NCBI GenBank assembly: GCA_903826865.1
Contig: CAIKGD010000040.1
Coordinates: forward strand, 1-64,000
From: an uncultured Verrucomicrobiota bacterium
GTDB taxonomy: Bacteria; Verrucomicrobiota; Kiritimatiellia; Kiritimatiellales; Tichowtungiaceae
Reading direction: 5' to 3'
Length of the DNA stretch: 64,000 bases
The notes under the pieces were generated by a model, which saw only the letters and a program-made list of their open reading frames with translations, searched no databases and was not told where the DNA came from. Position numbers and translations under genes: made by a program. Shown one piece after another: positions 27,876 through 36,969 of this stretch; position 1 is the stretch's first letter; each line of letters opens with the position of its first letter.

Positions 27876-30182
27876 ATGGATCAGGTAACTCACAACAAAA
27901 TTGTTTCTTTTATCTGGGGCATTGCGGACGACGTTTTGCGTGACCTATTTAAGCGCGGCAAATACCCGGATGTAATTCTGCCAATGTGCGTGATCCGCCG
28001 CATGGATGCCGTGCTGGAGCCGACCAAGCAGGCGGTACTCGACACCAAAAAGATGCTGGACTCTGCGCACATCACCGAACAGCGCGCCGCGCTGTGCAGC
28101 GCATCTGGTCAGGCTTTTTACAACACCTCGAAGTTTACCCTGCGCGATTTGAAGTCGCGCGGCAGTCAGCAACAGCTTTTGGCCGACTTCGAGGACTATC
28201 TCAACGGCTTTTCCCAGAACGTTCAAGACATCATCGAAAACTTCAAATTCCGCAACCAGATTCCGACGCTCTCCAAAGCCGATGCGCTGGGCACACTGAT
28301 CAATAAACTTCTCGACCCCGGAATAGACCTTTCTCCGGCGGGCATTGACAACCATTCCATGGGAACGGTGTTTGAGGAGTTGGTTCGCAAGTTCAACGAG
28401 GAAAACAATGAAGAGGCCGGTGAGCACTGGACGCCGCGTGATGCCGTGCGCCTGATGGCGAATCTTGTGTTTCTGCCGATTGAAGATCGTTTGAAATCCG
28501 GTTCTTATCTGCTTTACGACTGTGCTTGCGGCACGGGCGGTATGCTCACCGTGGCGGAAGAAACGCTCACGGGAATCGGGAAAAAGCACGGACTCCAAAT
28601 TCGCAGTCACCTGTATGGGCAGGAAATCAATCCTGAGACCTACGCCATTTGCAAAGCCGACATGCTGTTGAAGGGCGAAGGCGAAAATGCCGATCACATC
28701 GTCGGCGGTGCGGAATGGTCAACACTTTCGCACGATGCTTTCCCGGCGCAGGAATTCGACTTCATGCTCGCCAATCCGCCTTACGGCAAGAGCTGGAAGA
28801 AAGACCTTGAAGCGATGGGCGGCAAGGACGGTATGCGCGACCCGCGCTTTAAAGTGATGCACCAAGGTGAAGAAATGTCACTTGTGACCCGTTCCAGCGA
28901 CGGGCAGATGCTTTTCCTCGCCAACATGGCGGCCAAAATGAACGACAAATCGGCGCTGGGCAGCCGCATTGCCGAGGTTCATAACGGCAGTTCGCTTTTC
29001 ACCGGCGATGCCGGGCAGGGCGAAAGCAACATTCGCCGCTGGCTCATTGAAAACGACTGGCTGGAAGCCATTGTTGCACTGCCACTCAACCTTTTTTACA
29101 ACACCGGCATCGCCACCTACATTTGGGTGCTCTCCAATAAGAAGCCCGCGCACCGCAAAGGCAAGGTGCAACTGATTGACGCGACGCAATGGTTCAAACC
29201 CTTGCGGAAAAACCTCGGCAAAAAGAACTGTGAACTGTCGCCGGAAGACATCGAACGCATCAACCGCGCCTTCCTCGACTTCAAAGAAACACCAGAGTCT
29301 AAGATTTTCCAGAATAAAGCCTTCGGCTATTGGAAAGTCACAGTCGAACGACCGCTTCGCTTGCACAGCCAACTTTCGCTTAAAGCGATTGAAACGCTAC
29401 GCTTCGCCTCCGGCGATGAGGAGATTCGTACCGCACTCTACGAAGAGTTCGGCGATGACCTCTTCTCGAAGTTTTCCAAAATTTCTTCTGCGCTGGAGAA
29501 ACGGCTTGCCGACTGGGGCGGGGATGATGATGAGGCAGAGGATGAAGAAGAAGGCACCGCCAAGAAGGGGTTGCCCGAAAAGAAGAAAAAGAAGCTGCTT
29601 GATGCCAAGACATGGGAACGCGACGGACGCCTCGTTGAAACGGCCACGATGTTGCGTGCGACGCTGGGCGATAAACTTTTTGAAGACCACAACATTTTCC
29701 GTGACCGCGTGGATGCCGAAATCAAAAAGGCTGGGCTGAAATTGCCCGCCGCTGATTTGAAACAGATTCTCAAAGCCGTCAGCTGGCGCGTCGAAACCGC
29801 TCCGCCGGTCATCGCTAAGTTTCATAAACCCGGCAAGGCAAAGGCTGATCCGCTGAATGGTCTGTTCTTAGCGAGCGTGAACGGGAAGCCAGGTATTGTT
29901 GAATACGAAACCGACTCCGACCTGCGCGACACCGAGCAGGTTCCGCTTTTGGAAGAGGGCGGTATCGAAGCTTTCATCCGGCGGGAGGTTCTACCTTACA
30001 CGCCGGACGCATGGATCAAGGAGGGTGCCACCAAAATCGGCTACGAAGTCAGCTTCACCCGCCATTTCTACAAACCCCAGCCGTTGCGCACGCTCGAAGA
30101 AATTGCTGCCGACATTCTGGCGGTTGAGCAGGAGGCGGAAGGATTGCTGGACGGGTTGCTCAAGGGAGGCAAAAAATCATGA
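27876..30182 (+). CDS. hsdM: Type I restriction-modification DNA methyltransferase subunit (HsdM)
   Basis: HsdM N-terminal helical domain; DCACGTGGMLTVAEE (motif I) and LANPPYGKSW (motif IV). Confidence 0.95.
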   Translation: MDQVTHNKIVSFIWGIADDVLRDLFKRGKYPDVILPMCVIRRMDAVLEPTKQAVLDTKKMLDSAHITEQRAALCSASGQAFYNTSKFTLRDLKSRGSQQQLLADFEDYLNGFSQNVQDIIENFKFRNQIPTLSKADALGTLINKLLDPGIDLSPAGIDNHSMGTVFEELVRKFNEENNEEAGEHWTPRDAVRLMANLVFLPIEDRLKSGSYLLYDCACGTGGMLTVAEETLTGIGKKHGLQIRSHLYGQEINPETYAICKADMLLKGEGENADHIVGGAEWSTLSHDAFPAQEFDFMLANPPYGKSWKKDLEAMGGKDGMRDPRFKVMHQGEEMSLVTRSSDGQMLFLANMAAKMNDKSALGSRIAEVHNGSSLFTGDAGQGESNIRRWLIENDWLEAIVALPLNLFYNTGIATYIWVLSNKKPAHRKGKVQLIDATQWFKPLRKNLGKKNCELSPEDIERINRAFLDFKETPESKIFQNKAFGYWKVTVERPLRLHSQLSLKAIETLRFASGDEEIRTALYEEFGDDLFSKFSKISSALEKRLADWGGDDDEAEDEEEGTAKKGLPEKKKKKLLDAKTWERDGRLVETATMLRATLGDKLFEDHNIFRDRVDAEIKKAGLKLPAADLKQILKAVSWRVETAPPVIAKFHKPGKAKADPLNGLFLASVNGKPGIVEYETDSDLRDTEQVPLLEEGGIEAFIRREVLPYTPDAWIKEGATKIGYEVSFTRHFYKPQPLRTLEEIAADILAVEQEAEGLLDGLLKGGKKS

Positions 30183-31204
30183 GCACCCGCGATGATCTGC
30201 TGGCATCCATAGCTAATACAAGCAAAGACTATCAGGTAGGGGTGCGTCCTGCACCAACTCCTGCCCATGTTGATCGGTGGGTAAATCAATTTGATTCCGC
30301 TGTTCAGCTTCCAATCTTGACGGAGCTGGATCACGTATTAAAAAAAACCTACTTCAACCGGGAGTTAGTAGCATGGTTTCTTAAAGGCCTGATTATAAAT
30401 AAAGACCTAGCGGGTAATGATCCATGTAGCTTTTGGCGAGGAATTAATTTTTTAGATATTCAGCAAGGCGGAAATAGCCAGAGGGACATGCTCTCACTTT
30501 TCGATTCCTTTCTTTATGAACACTGCGGCGTTCATGTCGCCGGATGCGGGGGAACTGAGCCCGTATATGTGTACCTTGATGATGTCATTTTTACTGGCGG
30601 GCGGGTTTTGCAGGATATGTCATCATGGATTAAGACATCTGCACCCGCAAAAGCGAAAGTTCACATCATCACCATTGCGTACCATCGAGGCGGGCAGTAT
30701 TACGCGAAAAATAAGATTGCCGAAGTCGCCGATGCGGCCAAAAAAAAGATTGAATTAGTGTGGTGGCGATGCATAGAGATCGAAGACACTAAAGCGCGTA
30801 TAAACACATCAGATGTTTTGCGCCCCACGATGCTTCCACCCGCCGACACATTAGTTGCGGCCTATGCTGCGGGAATGCAGCACAAACCAATTTTTCGCAC
30901 TCCTAGCAGTGTGGGGATGAATGAATTTTTTTCCAGTGAGACTGGGCGTCATGTTCTCGAACAGGAGTTTTTAAAAGCCGGCGTGAGAATTCGGCAAATG
31001 TGCCCTCATTTTATAGCGTATCAGCGACCTCTTGGCACAATGGGATTGGAAACCCTCGGTTTCGGTTCGCTTATTGTTACCTATCGCAACTGTCCGAACA
31101 ATGCGCCCTTGGCGCTTTGGGCGGGTGACCCTTGGTACCCCTTGTTTGAGCGAACAACCAACAGTGCTACGGCCATAAAGCGTCTTTTTGGGGGAACATC
31201 TTGA
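30179..31204 (+). CDS. Phosphoribosyltransferase-like (PRTase-CE-like) protein
   Basis: PRPP-loop-like VYVYLDDVIFTGGRVLQDM (hhhhDDhhxTGxxh); ATGA overlap with hsdM. Confidence 0.75.
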   Translation: MSTRDDLLASIANTSKDYQVGVRPAPTPAHVDRWVNQFDSAVQLPILTELDHVLKKTYFNRELVAWFLKGLIINKDLAGNDPCSFWRGINFLDIQQGGNSQRDMLSLFDSFLYEHCGVHVAGCGGTEPVYVYLDDVIFTGGRVLQDMSSWIKTSAPAKAKVHIITIAYHRGGQYYAKNKIAEVADAAKKKIELVWWRCIEIEDTKARINTSDVLRPTMLPPADTLVAAYAAGMQHKPIFRTPSSVGMNEFFSSETGRHVLEQEFLKAGVRIRQMCPHFIAYQRPLGTMGLETLGFGSLIVTYRNCPNNAPLALWAGDPWYPLFERTTNSATAIKRLFGGTS

Positions 31205-33303
31205 TGAGTTCCGATCAGTTACGCACTTATTTGCGGACAGAATGTGCTGTTTTCCGCAAGACGGCTGAGGCGTTTGGCGGGCTTTCCAACATGGCCCCGG
31301 GATTTCCTGTCCGGGTCAATGGGGAGCGTATCCTCACCGTTGAGGCGCTTTATCAGGCTTGTCGTTTTCCTCACCGGCCGGAAGTCCAGCGGCTGATTCT
31401 TGAGCAGTCCAGCCCGATGACGGCCAAGATGGTAAGCAAACCTTATCGCAATGATTCACGCGCGGATTGGAAGAAAGTCCGTGTTAGCGTGATGCGATGG
31501 TGCTTGCGCCTTAAACTTGCTCAGCACGGGGCGAAATTCAGTCAGCTTCTGCTATCAACAGGTGACTTTCCGATTGTTGAAGACTCGCGCAAAGACGACT
31601 TCTGGGGGGCGATTCCCAGCGATAGCAAAACCCTTGTTGGCATGAATGTGCTTGGTCGCTTGCTGATGGAGCTTCGCGAGAGCATCAAAAACGGCGATGA
31701 ATTGCGGTGCGTTGTTCCACCTGAGATTCCGAATTTTCTACTTTTCGGCGAACCGCTCCAGATTGTTGATTTCCGCGCAGACAAAAGCGCTCCCCCGCCT
31801 GCGCCAGCCATTTCACAGCAACTGCCTCTTTTTGATGATGCCTTTAAGTCTGTACCAAAAGTCCGTAAACCTGAAGTCCGTTCGATCCCAGCTTCTAAAA
31901 AAGAAGCCGCTGTTATCGCCGACTTAAACCCCTATCCCGAATACAAAGACTCCGGTCTGCCGTGGCTCGGTAAGGTGCCGCAACATTGGGAAGCACGGCC
32001 CGCATTTGGTGCCTTTGAGCCCAACCGCGAGCGTAATTTTGGCATGAAAGAGAAGACTGTGCTGTCCCTCAGTTATGGGCGAATCATTATCAAGCCGGCA
32101 GAAAAACTGCATGGTCTTGTCCCCGAGTCTTTCGAAACCTATCAGATCGTGAATCCTGGCGACATTGTGATCCGTACGACCGATCTGCAAAACGACCACA
32201 CAAGCCTGCGAGTCGGAATGGTGCGGAACCGTGGAATCATTACTTCCGCTTATTTGGCGCTGAAGTTAAAGGCGGGCGTCATTCCGGAGTTTGGCTTCCA
32301 ATTCCTGAATGTTTGGGATACGAGTAAGGCGATCTACGAGTACGGCTCTGGCCTTCGCCAAAATCTCGACTTCTCACATTTTAAGCGAATGCCCGTTGCG
32401 CTTCCCCCACCGGAAGAGCAGGCGGCGATTGTGCGGTTTCTGGACTGGGCGAACGGGCTGTTGGAGCGGACGATCCGCGCCAAACGCAAAATCATCACAC
32501 TGCTCAACGAACAGAAACAGGCCATCATCCACCGCGCCGTCACGCGCGGCCTCAATCCCAATGTCCCGCTCAAAGACTCCGGCATCCCTTGGCTCGGAAA
32601 AATTCCGGAACATTGGGAAATGCCACTTAACCAGCGTATTTTTAAAGAGAAAATTCGATCACATGGTGATTTGCCGGAAACTCAACTCTCACTATCACAG
32701 CGAGCCGGGCTGATTGCATCAAAGGACATGCAGGAACGATCTTTACAAACTTCTTCTTATAACAACTGGAAGGTGACCGTTCCCGGCGACTTAGTCCTGA
32801 ATCGTTTTAAAGCGCATTTAGGTGTGTTTTTTGCATCCACACTTCGCGGGATTGTTTCTTTTCATTACGGCGTGTTTGCTCCACAGCGTGTTTTACATGC
32901 GAAATACTTTGAGTTGTTGTTCCACACCTACCCTTATAGAGCTATCTATGCCGGTTGCTCAAATGGCATGACCGTTGGCCTTCAAAACCTCTCCAATCAG
33001 AATTTCTATAATGTTCGATGTGTAGTTCCGCCGGTTGTTGAACAAATTGCAATTGTTGCTTATGCAGAACGCGAGACGCGGATGTTGAACACCGCCATTA
33101 ACCGGCTCGAACGGGAGATTGAACTTTTGCGCGAATACCGGACGCGGCTGGTTGCCGATGTGGTGACGGGCAAGCTGGATGTGCGCGAAGCCGCCGCCAA
33201 GCTCCCGGCCCCGCCCGCCGATGCCTTCGCCGAATCTGCCCCCGACGATCCGCTGGAAGAAATCGACGACGAACTGGAGGAAACGAACAATGCCAACAAC
33301 TGA
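31204..33303 (+). CDS. hsdS: NADAR (YbiA-like) domain fused to type I restriction specificity subunit (HsdS)
   Basis: N-terminal GGLSNMAPGFPVRVNGERILTVEALYQACRF...LLLSTGDFPIVEDSRKDDFWG (NADAR pattern); C-terminal HsdS with two TRDs, each starting at a YKDSGLPWLGKVPQHWE / LKDSGIPWLGKIPEHWE motif. TGATG junction with the PRTase gene. Confidence 0.88.
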   Translation: MSSDQLRTYLRTECAVFRKTAEAFGGLSNMAPGFPVRVNGERILTVEALYQACRFPHRPEVQRLILEQSSPMTAKMVSKPYRNDSRADWKKVRVSVMRWCLRLKLAQHGAKFSQLLLSTGDFPIVEDSRKDDFWGAIPSDSKTLVGMNVLGRLLMELRESIKNGDELRCVVPPEIPNFLLFGEPLQIVDFRADKSAPPPAPAISQQLPLFDDAFKSVPKVRKPEVRSIPASKKEAAVIADLNPYPEYKDSGLPWLGKVPQHWEARPAFGAFEPNRERNFGMKEKTVLSLSYGRIIIKPAEKLHGLVPESFETYQIVNPGDIVIRTTDLQNDHTSLRVGMVRNRGIITSAYLALKLKAGVIPEFGFQFLNVWDTSKAIYEYGSGLRQNLDFSHFKRMPVALPPPEEQAAIVRFLDWANGLLERTIRAKRKIITLLNEQKQAIIHRAVTRGLNPNVPLKDSGIPWLGKIPEHWEMPLNQRIFKEKIRSHGDLPETQLSLSQRAGLIASKDMQERSLQTSSYNNWKVTVPGDLVLNRFKAHLGVFFASTLRGIVSFHYGVFAPQRVLHAKYFELLFHTYPYRAIYAGCSNGMTVGLQNLSNQNFYNVRCVVPPVVEQIAIVAYAERETRMLNTAINRLEREIELLREYRTRLVADVVTGKLDVREAAAKLPAPPADAFAESAPDDPLEEIDDELEETNNANN

Positions 33304-35632
33304 CTCCCTATTAGATCCACGCGTCCAGCAGTCCCTGCGTTCTTCCCATGAATCGCTCATGAAACGTGGCGAGCTGATGACGAAAGAACGTCTGTCCGAA
33401 TGTTACGCCCTGTTTCGTGAACGATTCGGCCCGGAGCGCCTCAAGAGTCTGGACGGCGAGGTTTTGTTAAATACGATACACGCCCACGGAAATCAGGACA
33501 GCTTGGTGTATTGGCTGGAATTTAAGAGCGACGCCGAGTTTCCAACCCGCCAGTTCGGCAGCATTGCAGGCGGCAGTGCGCTAAAGTTCGGGCTCTACAA
33601 AAGCAAGGATTCTGGCGAATGGATGGCCGGCCATCCCACCAACCAAGTCACTTTGCCGTTAGCCGAGGCCATCGCTATTGCGCGAAAGCACCGTGACCAG
33701 TTGATCGCCGCCGTGGCCGTAATTCAGGATTTGCCCAGCGGGGCGGACGATCAGGAATATCTCGCTTTGCAGAACAAATTGGATGAAATCGCGCCGGATG
33801 TTTGCCGCCTTGCTTGGGGGCACAAATATGTGAGCCTACTTTTTCCGGACAAGCTGGACGATTTTCACGCTGAATATTTCCAGCGGCACAATCTCATCAA
33901 ACTGCTACAACTGCCGCCCTCGCAGCCCGGCCTGTATGTTTCGGCGGGCCGGTTTGTCAGCTTCGCAAATCAAATGGGCTGGCCCATGAATCACCTCACC
34001 GCTGTGCTCAATGCGCGGAACGGCACGCCCACAAAATACTGGCGCATCGGCACCAGGCTGGGCGAAGGGGGCGATGCTCAAGATGTATGGCCAGCCATGG
34101 AAGCCGGTGGCTATGCGGCCGTTGGCTGGCCGGAACTGGGAGATTTATCCAACGCACTCGCGGGTGATAACGTGAAAGAATCTCTCGTGGAAATGCTGGC
34201 CAAAGCGTACCCAAGCTATTTGGCAAATGTTGCTTCGCGCAAAGCCGGTGAGATTCGGAACTTTGCCAAAGACATGGCTGAAAATGATGTGGTGCTTGCC
34301 GCGGACGGCGAGTGGATTCTTGGCGTCGGGTTAGTCAAAGGCCCATACCGATATGAGCCGACACCGCCGGAAGATGCGCCGCACCGTCGTCAGGTCGAGT
34401 GGCATGTGACCCCGAAATGGAAATTGCCCGTCACGGAAGGATTGAGAACCACTGTCTGGAGATTGAAAAAGGATAGCCGGAACTTTGTAGCCGTGGAGCG
34501 CCAGTTGTTGGAGCCGTCGTTGCCGGTGTCACCCGCGCCCATTGTCCCAACGCCGCAGCAACCGAAACCCGTTCGCAAAACCCTGCGCTTGGAAAGCGTC
34601 ATTCCGGGTAAGTTGCAGGCGATCTTGGAACGTAAAGGACAGGCTATTCTCTACGGTCCGCCGGGCACCGGAAAAACCTATTGGGGCAAGCAGACGGCAC
34701 TCGACTTGTCAGCCATCGGGGCATTCGGGTCTCTGTATGCGGATCTTACTGCCGAGCAGAAAGTCGCCGTCAACGGGGCCGGCTCAAACTCGGGCCTGCT
34801 GCGCTGCTGCACGTTCCATCCGGCATTCGGTTACGAAGATTTCATTGAGGGCTTCCGTCCTCAGAAAAGCACAGGCGGGCAGTTGATCTTTGAAAAGCGT
34901 GATGGCATTTTCAAAACACTTTGCCGCGATGCCGCCGCTTCCGATCAGAAGTTTGTTCTGCTCATTGACGAAATAAATCGCGGGGACATCCCGCGCATCT
35001 TTGGTGAGTTACTTACGCTGCTTGAAAAGAATAAACGCGGGCAGGAAGTGATTTTGCCTTTGTCTGGCGATAAGTTCTCCGTGCCAGCCAACGTCCTGGT
35101 CATCGGCACCATGAATACGGCGGACCGTTCCATCGCCTTGCTCGATACCGCCTTGCGGCGGCGGTTCGGGTTTGTGGAGTTGATGCCGGATTCGTCCACG
35201 TTGTCAGGTGCGATTGCAGGCGAGGCAATTCCTTTGGGCCAGTGGCTCGATGCAATAAATTCCCGCATCCGTGAACACATCGGCAAAGACGCCCGCAATT
35301 TGCAAATCGGCCATGCCTACCTGATGGATGATAATGGAAAGCCGGTCACGGATTTTTCAAAATTTTCCCGCATCATCGCCGAGGACATCATTCCGCTACT
35401 GGAGGAATATTGTTACGAAGACTACGGCGCACTCACGGAGATTTTGGGAGGGGCTATGGTGGATGGTGAACGGCAGCGTGTGCGAGAGGAATTGTTTTTG
35501 CCCGCGCGACGGCAGGATTTGATTCAGGCGTTGCTGGCACCGACTCCAGAATTGTCCACGACAATTGAATCGGTCGCTCAACTAGTACCAATTCCCGAAC
35601 CGGAGGACGAAGCCGAAGAACCTGCCAAATGA
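33290..35632 (+). CDS. mcrB: McrB-like AAA+ GTPase/ATPase with N-terminal EVE/PUA-like region
   Basis: GPPGTGKTYWGKQ, LLIDEINRGDIPRIFGELLTLLE, GTMNTADRSIALLDTALRRRFGF; N-terminal KYWRIGTRLGEGG...GYAAVGWPELGDLSN. ATG 33290 overlaps hsdS by 14 nt. Confidence 0.9.
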   Translation: MPTTDSLLDPRVQQSLRSSHESLMKRGELMTKERLSECYALFRERFGPERLKSLDGEVLLNTIHAHGNQDSLVYWLEFKSDAEFPTRQFGSIAGGSALKFGLYKSKDSGEWMAGHPTNQVTLPLAEAIAIARKHRDQLIAAVAVIQDLPSGADDQEYLALQNKLDEIAPDVCRLAWGHKYVSLLFPDKLDDFHAEYFQRHNLIKLLQLPPSQPGLYVSAGRFVSFANQMGWPMNHLTAVLNARNGTPTKYWRIGTRLGEGGDAQDVWPAMEAGGYAAVGWPELGDLSNALAGDNVKESLVEMLAKAYPSYLANVASRKAGEIRNFAKDMAENDVVLAADGEWILGVGLVKGPYRYEPTPPEDAPHRRQVEWHVTPKWKLPVTEGLRTTVWRLKKDSRNFVAVERQLLEPSLPVSPAPIVPTPQQPKPVRKTLRLESVIPGKLQAILERKGQAILYGPPGTGKTYWGKQTALDLSAIGAFGSLYADLTAEQKVAVNGAGSNSGLLRCCTFHPAFGYEDFIEGFRPQKSTGGQLIFEKRDGIFKTLCRDAAASDQKFVLLIDEINRGDIPRIFGELLTLLEKNKRGQEVILPLSGDKFSVPANVLVIGTMNTADRSIALLDTALRRRFGFVELMPDSSTLSGAIAGEAIPLGQWLDAINSRIREHIGKDARNLQIGHAYLMDDNGKPVTDFSKFSRIIAEDIIPLLEEYCYEDYGALTEILGGAMVDGERQRVREELFLPARRQDLIQALLAPTPELSTTIESVAQLVPIPEPEDEAEEPAK

Positions 35633-36957
35633 CAACGCAGAACGTTAATTTGACCGAGTGGGAGACGCGGGAGCCGTCCAAAGGCAGCCCCTTGGAGGGG
35701 CCGGTATTGGCCGGCCATCCAGCGGCCCGGCATTTGGCCGAAACGCTCACCCGCCGCGGACGGATTGAAATCCTTGAGCTGGCGCGGGGCTTGGAGTTGC
35801 GGGCATCATCGTATGTCGGGCGTTTCGCTTTGGGTGAATTACTCGTCACTATTAAGCCCAAGATTTCCGGCGTGCCGTTAATGAATCTGCTTCGCTATGC
35901 CTACCGGCTCCGTCATTTGGATTTGTTCGACGAGGTTGGCTATGCAACCTCACAGGCCAGCTTCGAGGATTTATTGATTCATCAGTTGGCCGCCGAATCG
36001 TCCGAATTGCTTTCCCGTGGTCTCCACCGTGATTATTTGCGTACTAACTCCATGCTGGCCAGCCCGCGAGGGCGGATTGATTTCGGCGGTTACATGCAAG
36101 TCGCCGCTAATGCTGGGGTAGCTTTGCCCTGTGTCCATTATCCCCGCAGCGAGGATAACTGTTTAAATCAGGTATTGCATGGTGGACTGGAATTAGCTGC
36201 CCGGATGACGTTGGATCGTGAATTAAGTGGTCGCGTCCGGCGTTTGGCAAAAAGTTTTACCGGAAGGATCACACCAAAGAATTTGGACGCTACTGGCTTT
36301 GCCGGGGCATGGCATTCACTCGACCGACGCACCAGTGCCTACCGACCTGCGCTTACCTTGATTCAGATGCTTCTGAATACTCAGGGTGCGTCCTTGACGG
36401 ACACCAAATCACCCATGCCCGCTGCTGGCTTTCTGTTCGACATGAATCGCTTTTTTCAGACGCTCCTTTCCCGCTTTCTTGGCGAGAACCTCATTGATTA
36501 CGAGGTTCAGGATGAACGAGTGTTGCGCGGAGTGTTCAGTTACGACCCGGCCAACAATCCTCGTAATCATCGCTCGCCATCGCTTCGTCCTGATTTTCTC
36601 GTGCTACGTAATCACAAGATTGAAGCCGTTCTGGATGCCAAGTATCGTGATCTGTGGGAAAGAAATCTGCCGCGTGAAATGTTATATCAGCTTGCCCTCT
36701 ATGCCTTGGGGCAGGAGAGCGGTAATCGCCGCGCAACAATTATTTACCCCACCTTGGAAGATGCCGCTCGTCAACAGATTGTTTTCGTTAAGGATCCGCT
36801 AAGCGGTACCTTGAAAGCAGAGATAATTCTGCGACCGGTTCACCTGCTCAAACTCGACCTGCTTTTGCGCGACAAAGGTGTTCATGCCCAGCGTAACCGA
36901 ATCGAGTTTGCCAAGCAGCTAGCTTTCGGAGAGTCATCTGATATTTCAACCAACTAA
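35629..36957 (+). CDS. mcrC: McrC-like 5-methylcytosine restriction system subunit
   Basis: YVGRFALGELLVTIKPKISGVPLMNLLRYAYRL and nuclease region LRPDFLVLRNHKIEAVLDAKYRDL; ATGA overlap with mcrB. Confidence 0.92.
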   Translation: MTTQNVNLTEWETREPSKGSPLEGPVLAGHPAARHLAETLTRRGRIEILELARGLELRASSYVGRFALGELLVTIKPKISGVPLMNLLRYAYRLRHLDLFDEVGYATSQASFEDLLIHQLAAESSELLSRGLHRDYLRTNSMLASPRGRIDFGGYMQVAANAGVALPCVHYPRSEDNCLNQVLHGGLELAARMTLDRELSGRVRRLAKSFTGRITPKNLDATGFAGAWHSLDRRTSAYRPALTLIQMLLNTQGASLTDTKSPMPAAGFLFDMNRFFQTLLSRFLGENLIDYEVQDERVLRGVFSYDPANNPRNHRSPSLRPDFLVLRNHKIEAVLDAKYRDLWERNLPREMLYQLALYALGQESGNRRATIIYPTLEDAARQQIVFVKDPLSGTLKAEIILRPVHLLKLDLLLRDKGVHAQRNRIEFAKQLAFGESSDISTN

Positions 36958-36969
36958 ACTGGATTAACC

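Noticed and set aside
29176-29812. Large alternative-frame ORFs inside hsdM
   Set aside because: Shadow ORFs; the main frame contains the methyltransferase motifs.
31930-32610. Repeated nucleotide segment within hsdS (DSGLPWLGKVPQHWE / DSGIPWLGKIPEHWE) as a possible mobile repeat
   Set aside because: This is the normal internal duplication of the two target-recognition domains of HsdS.
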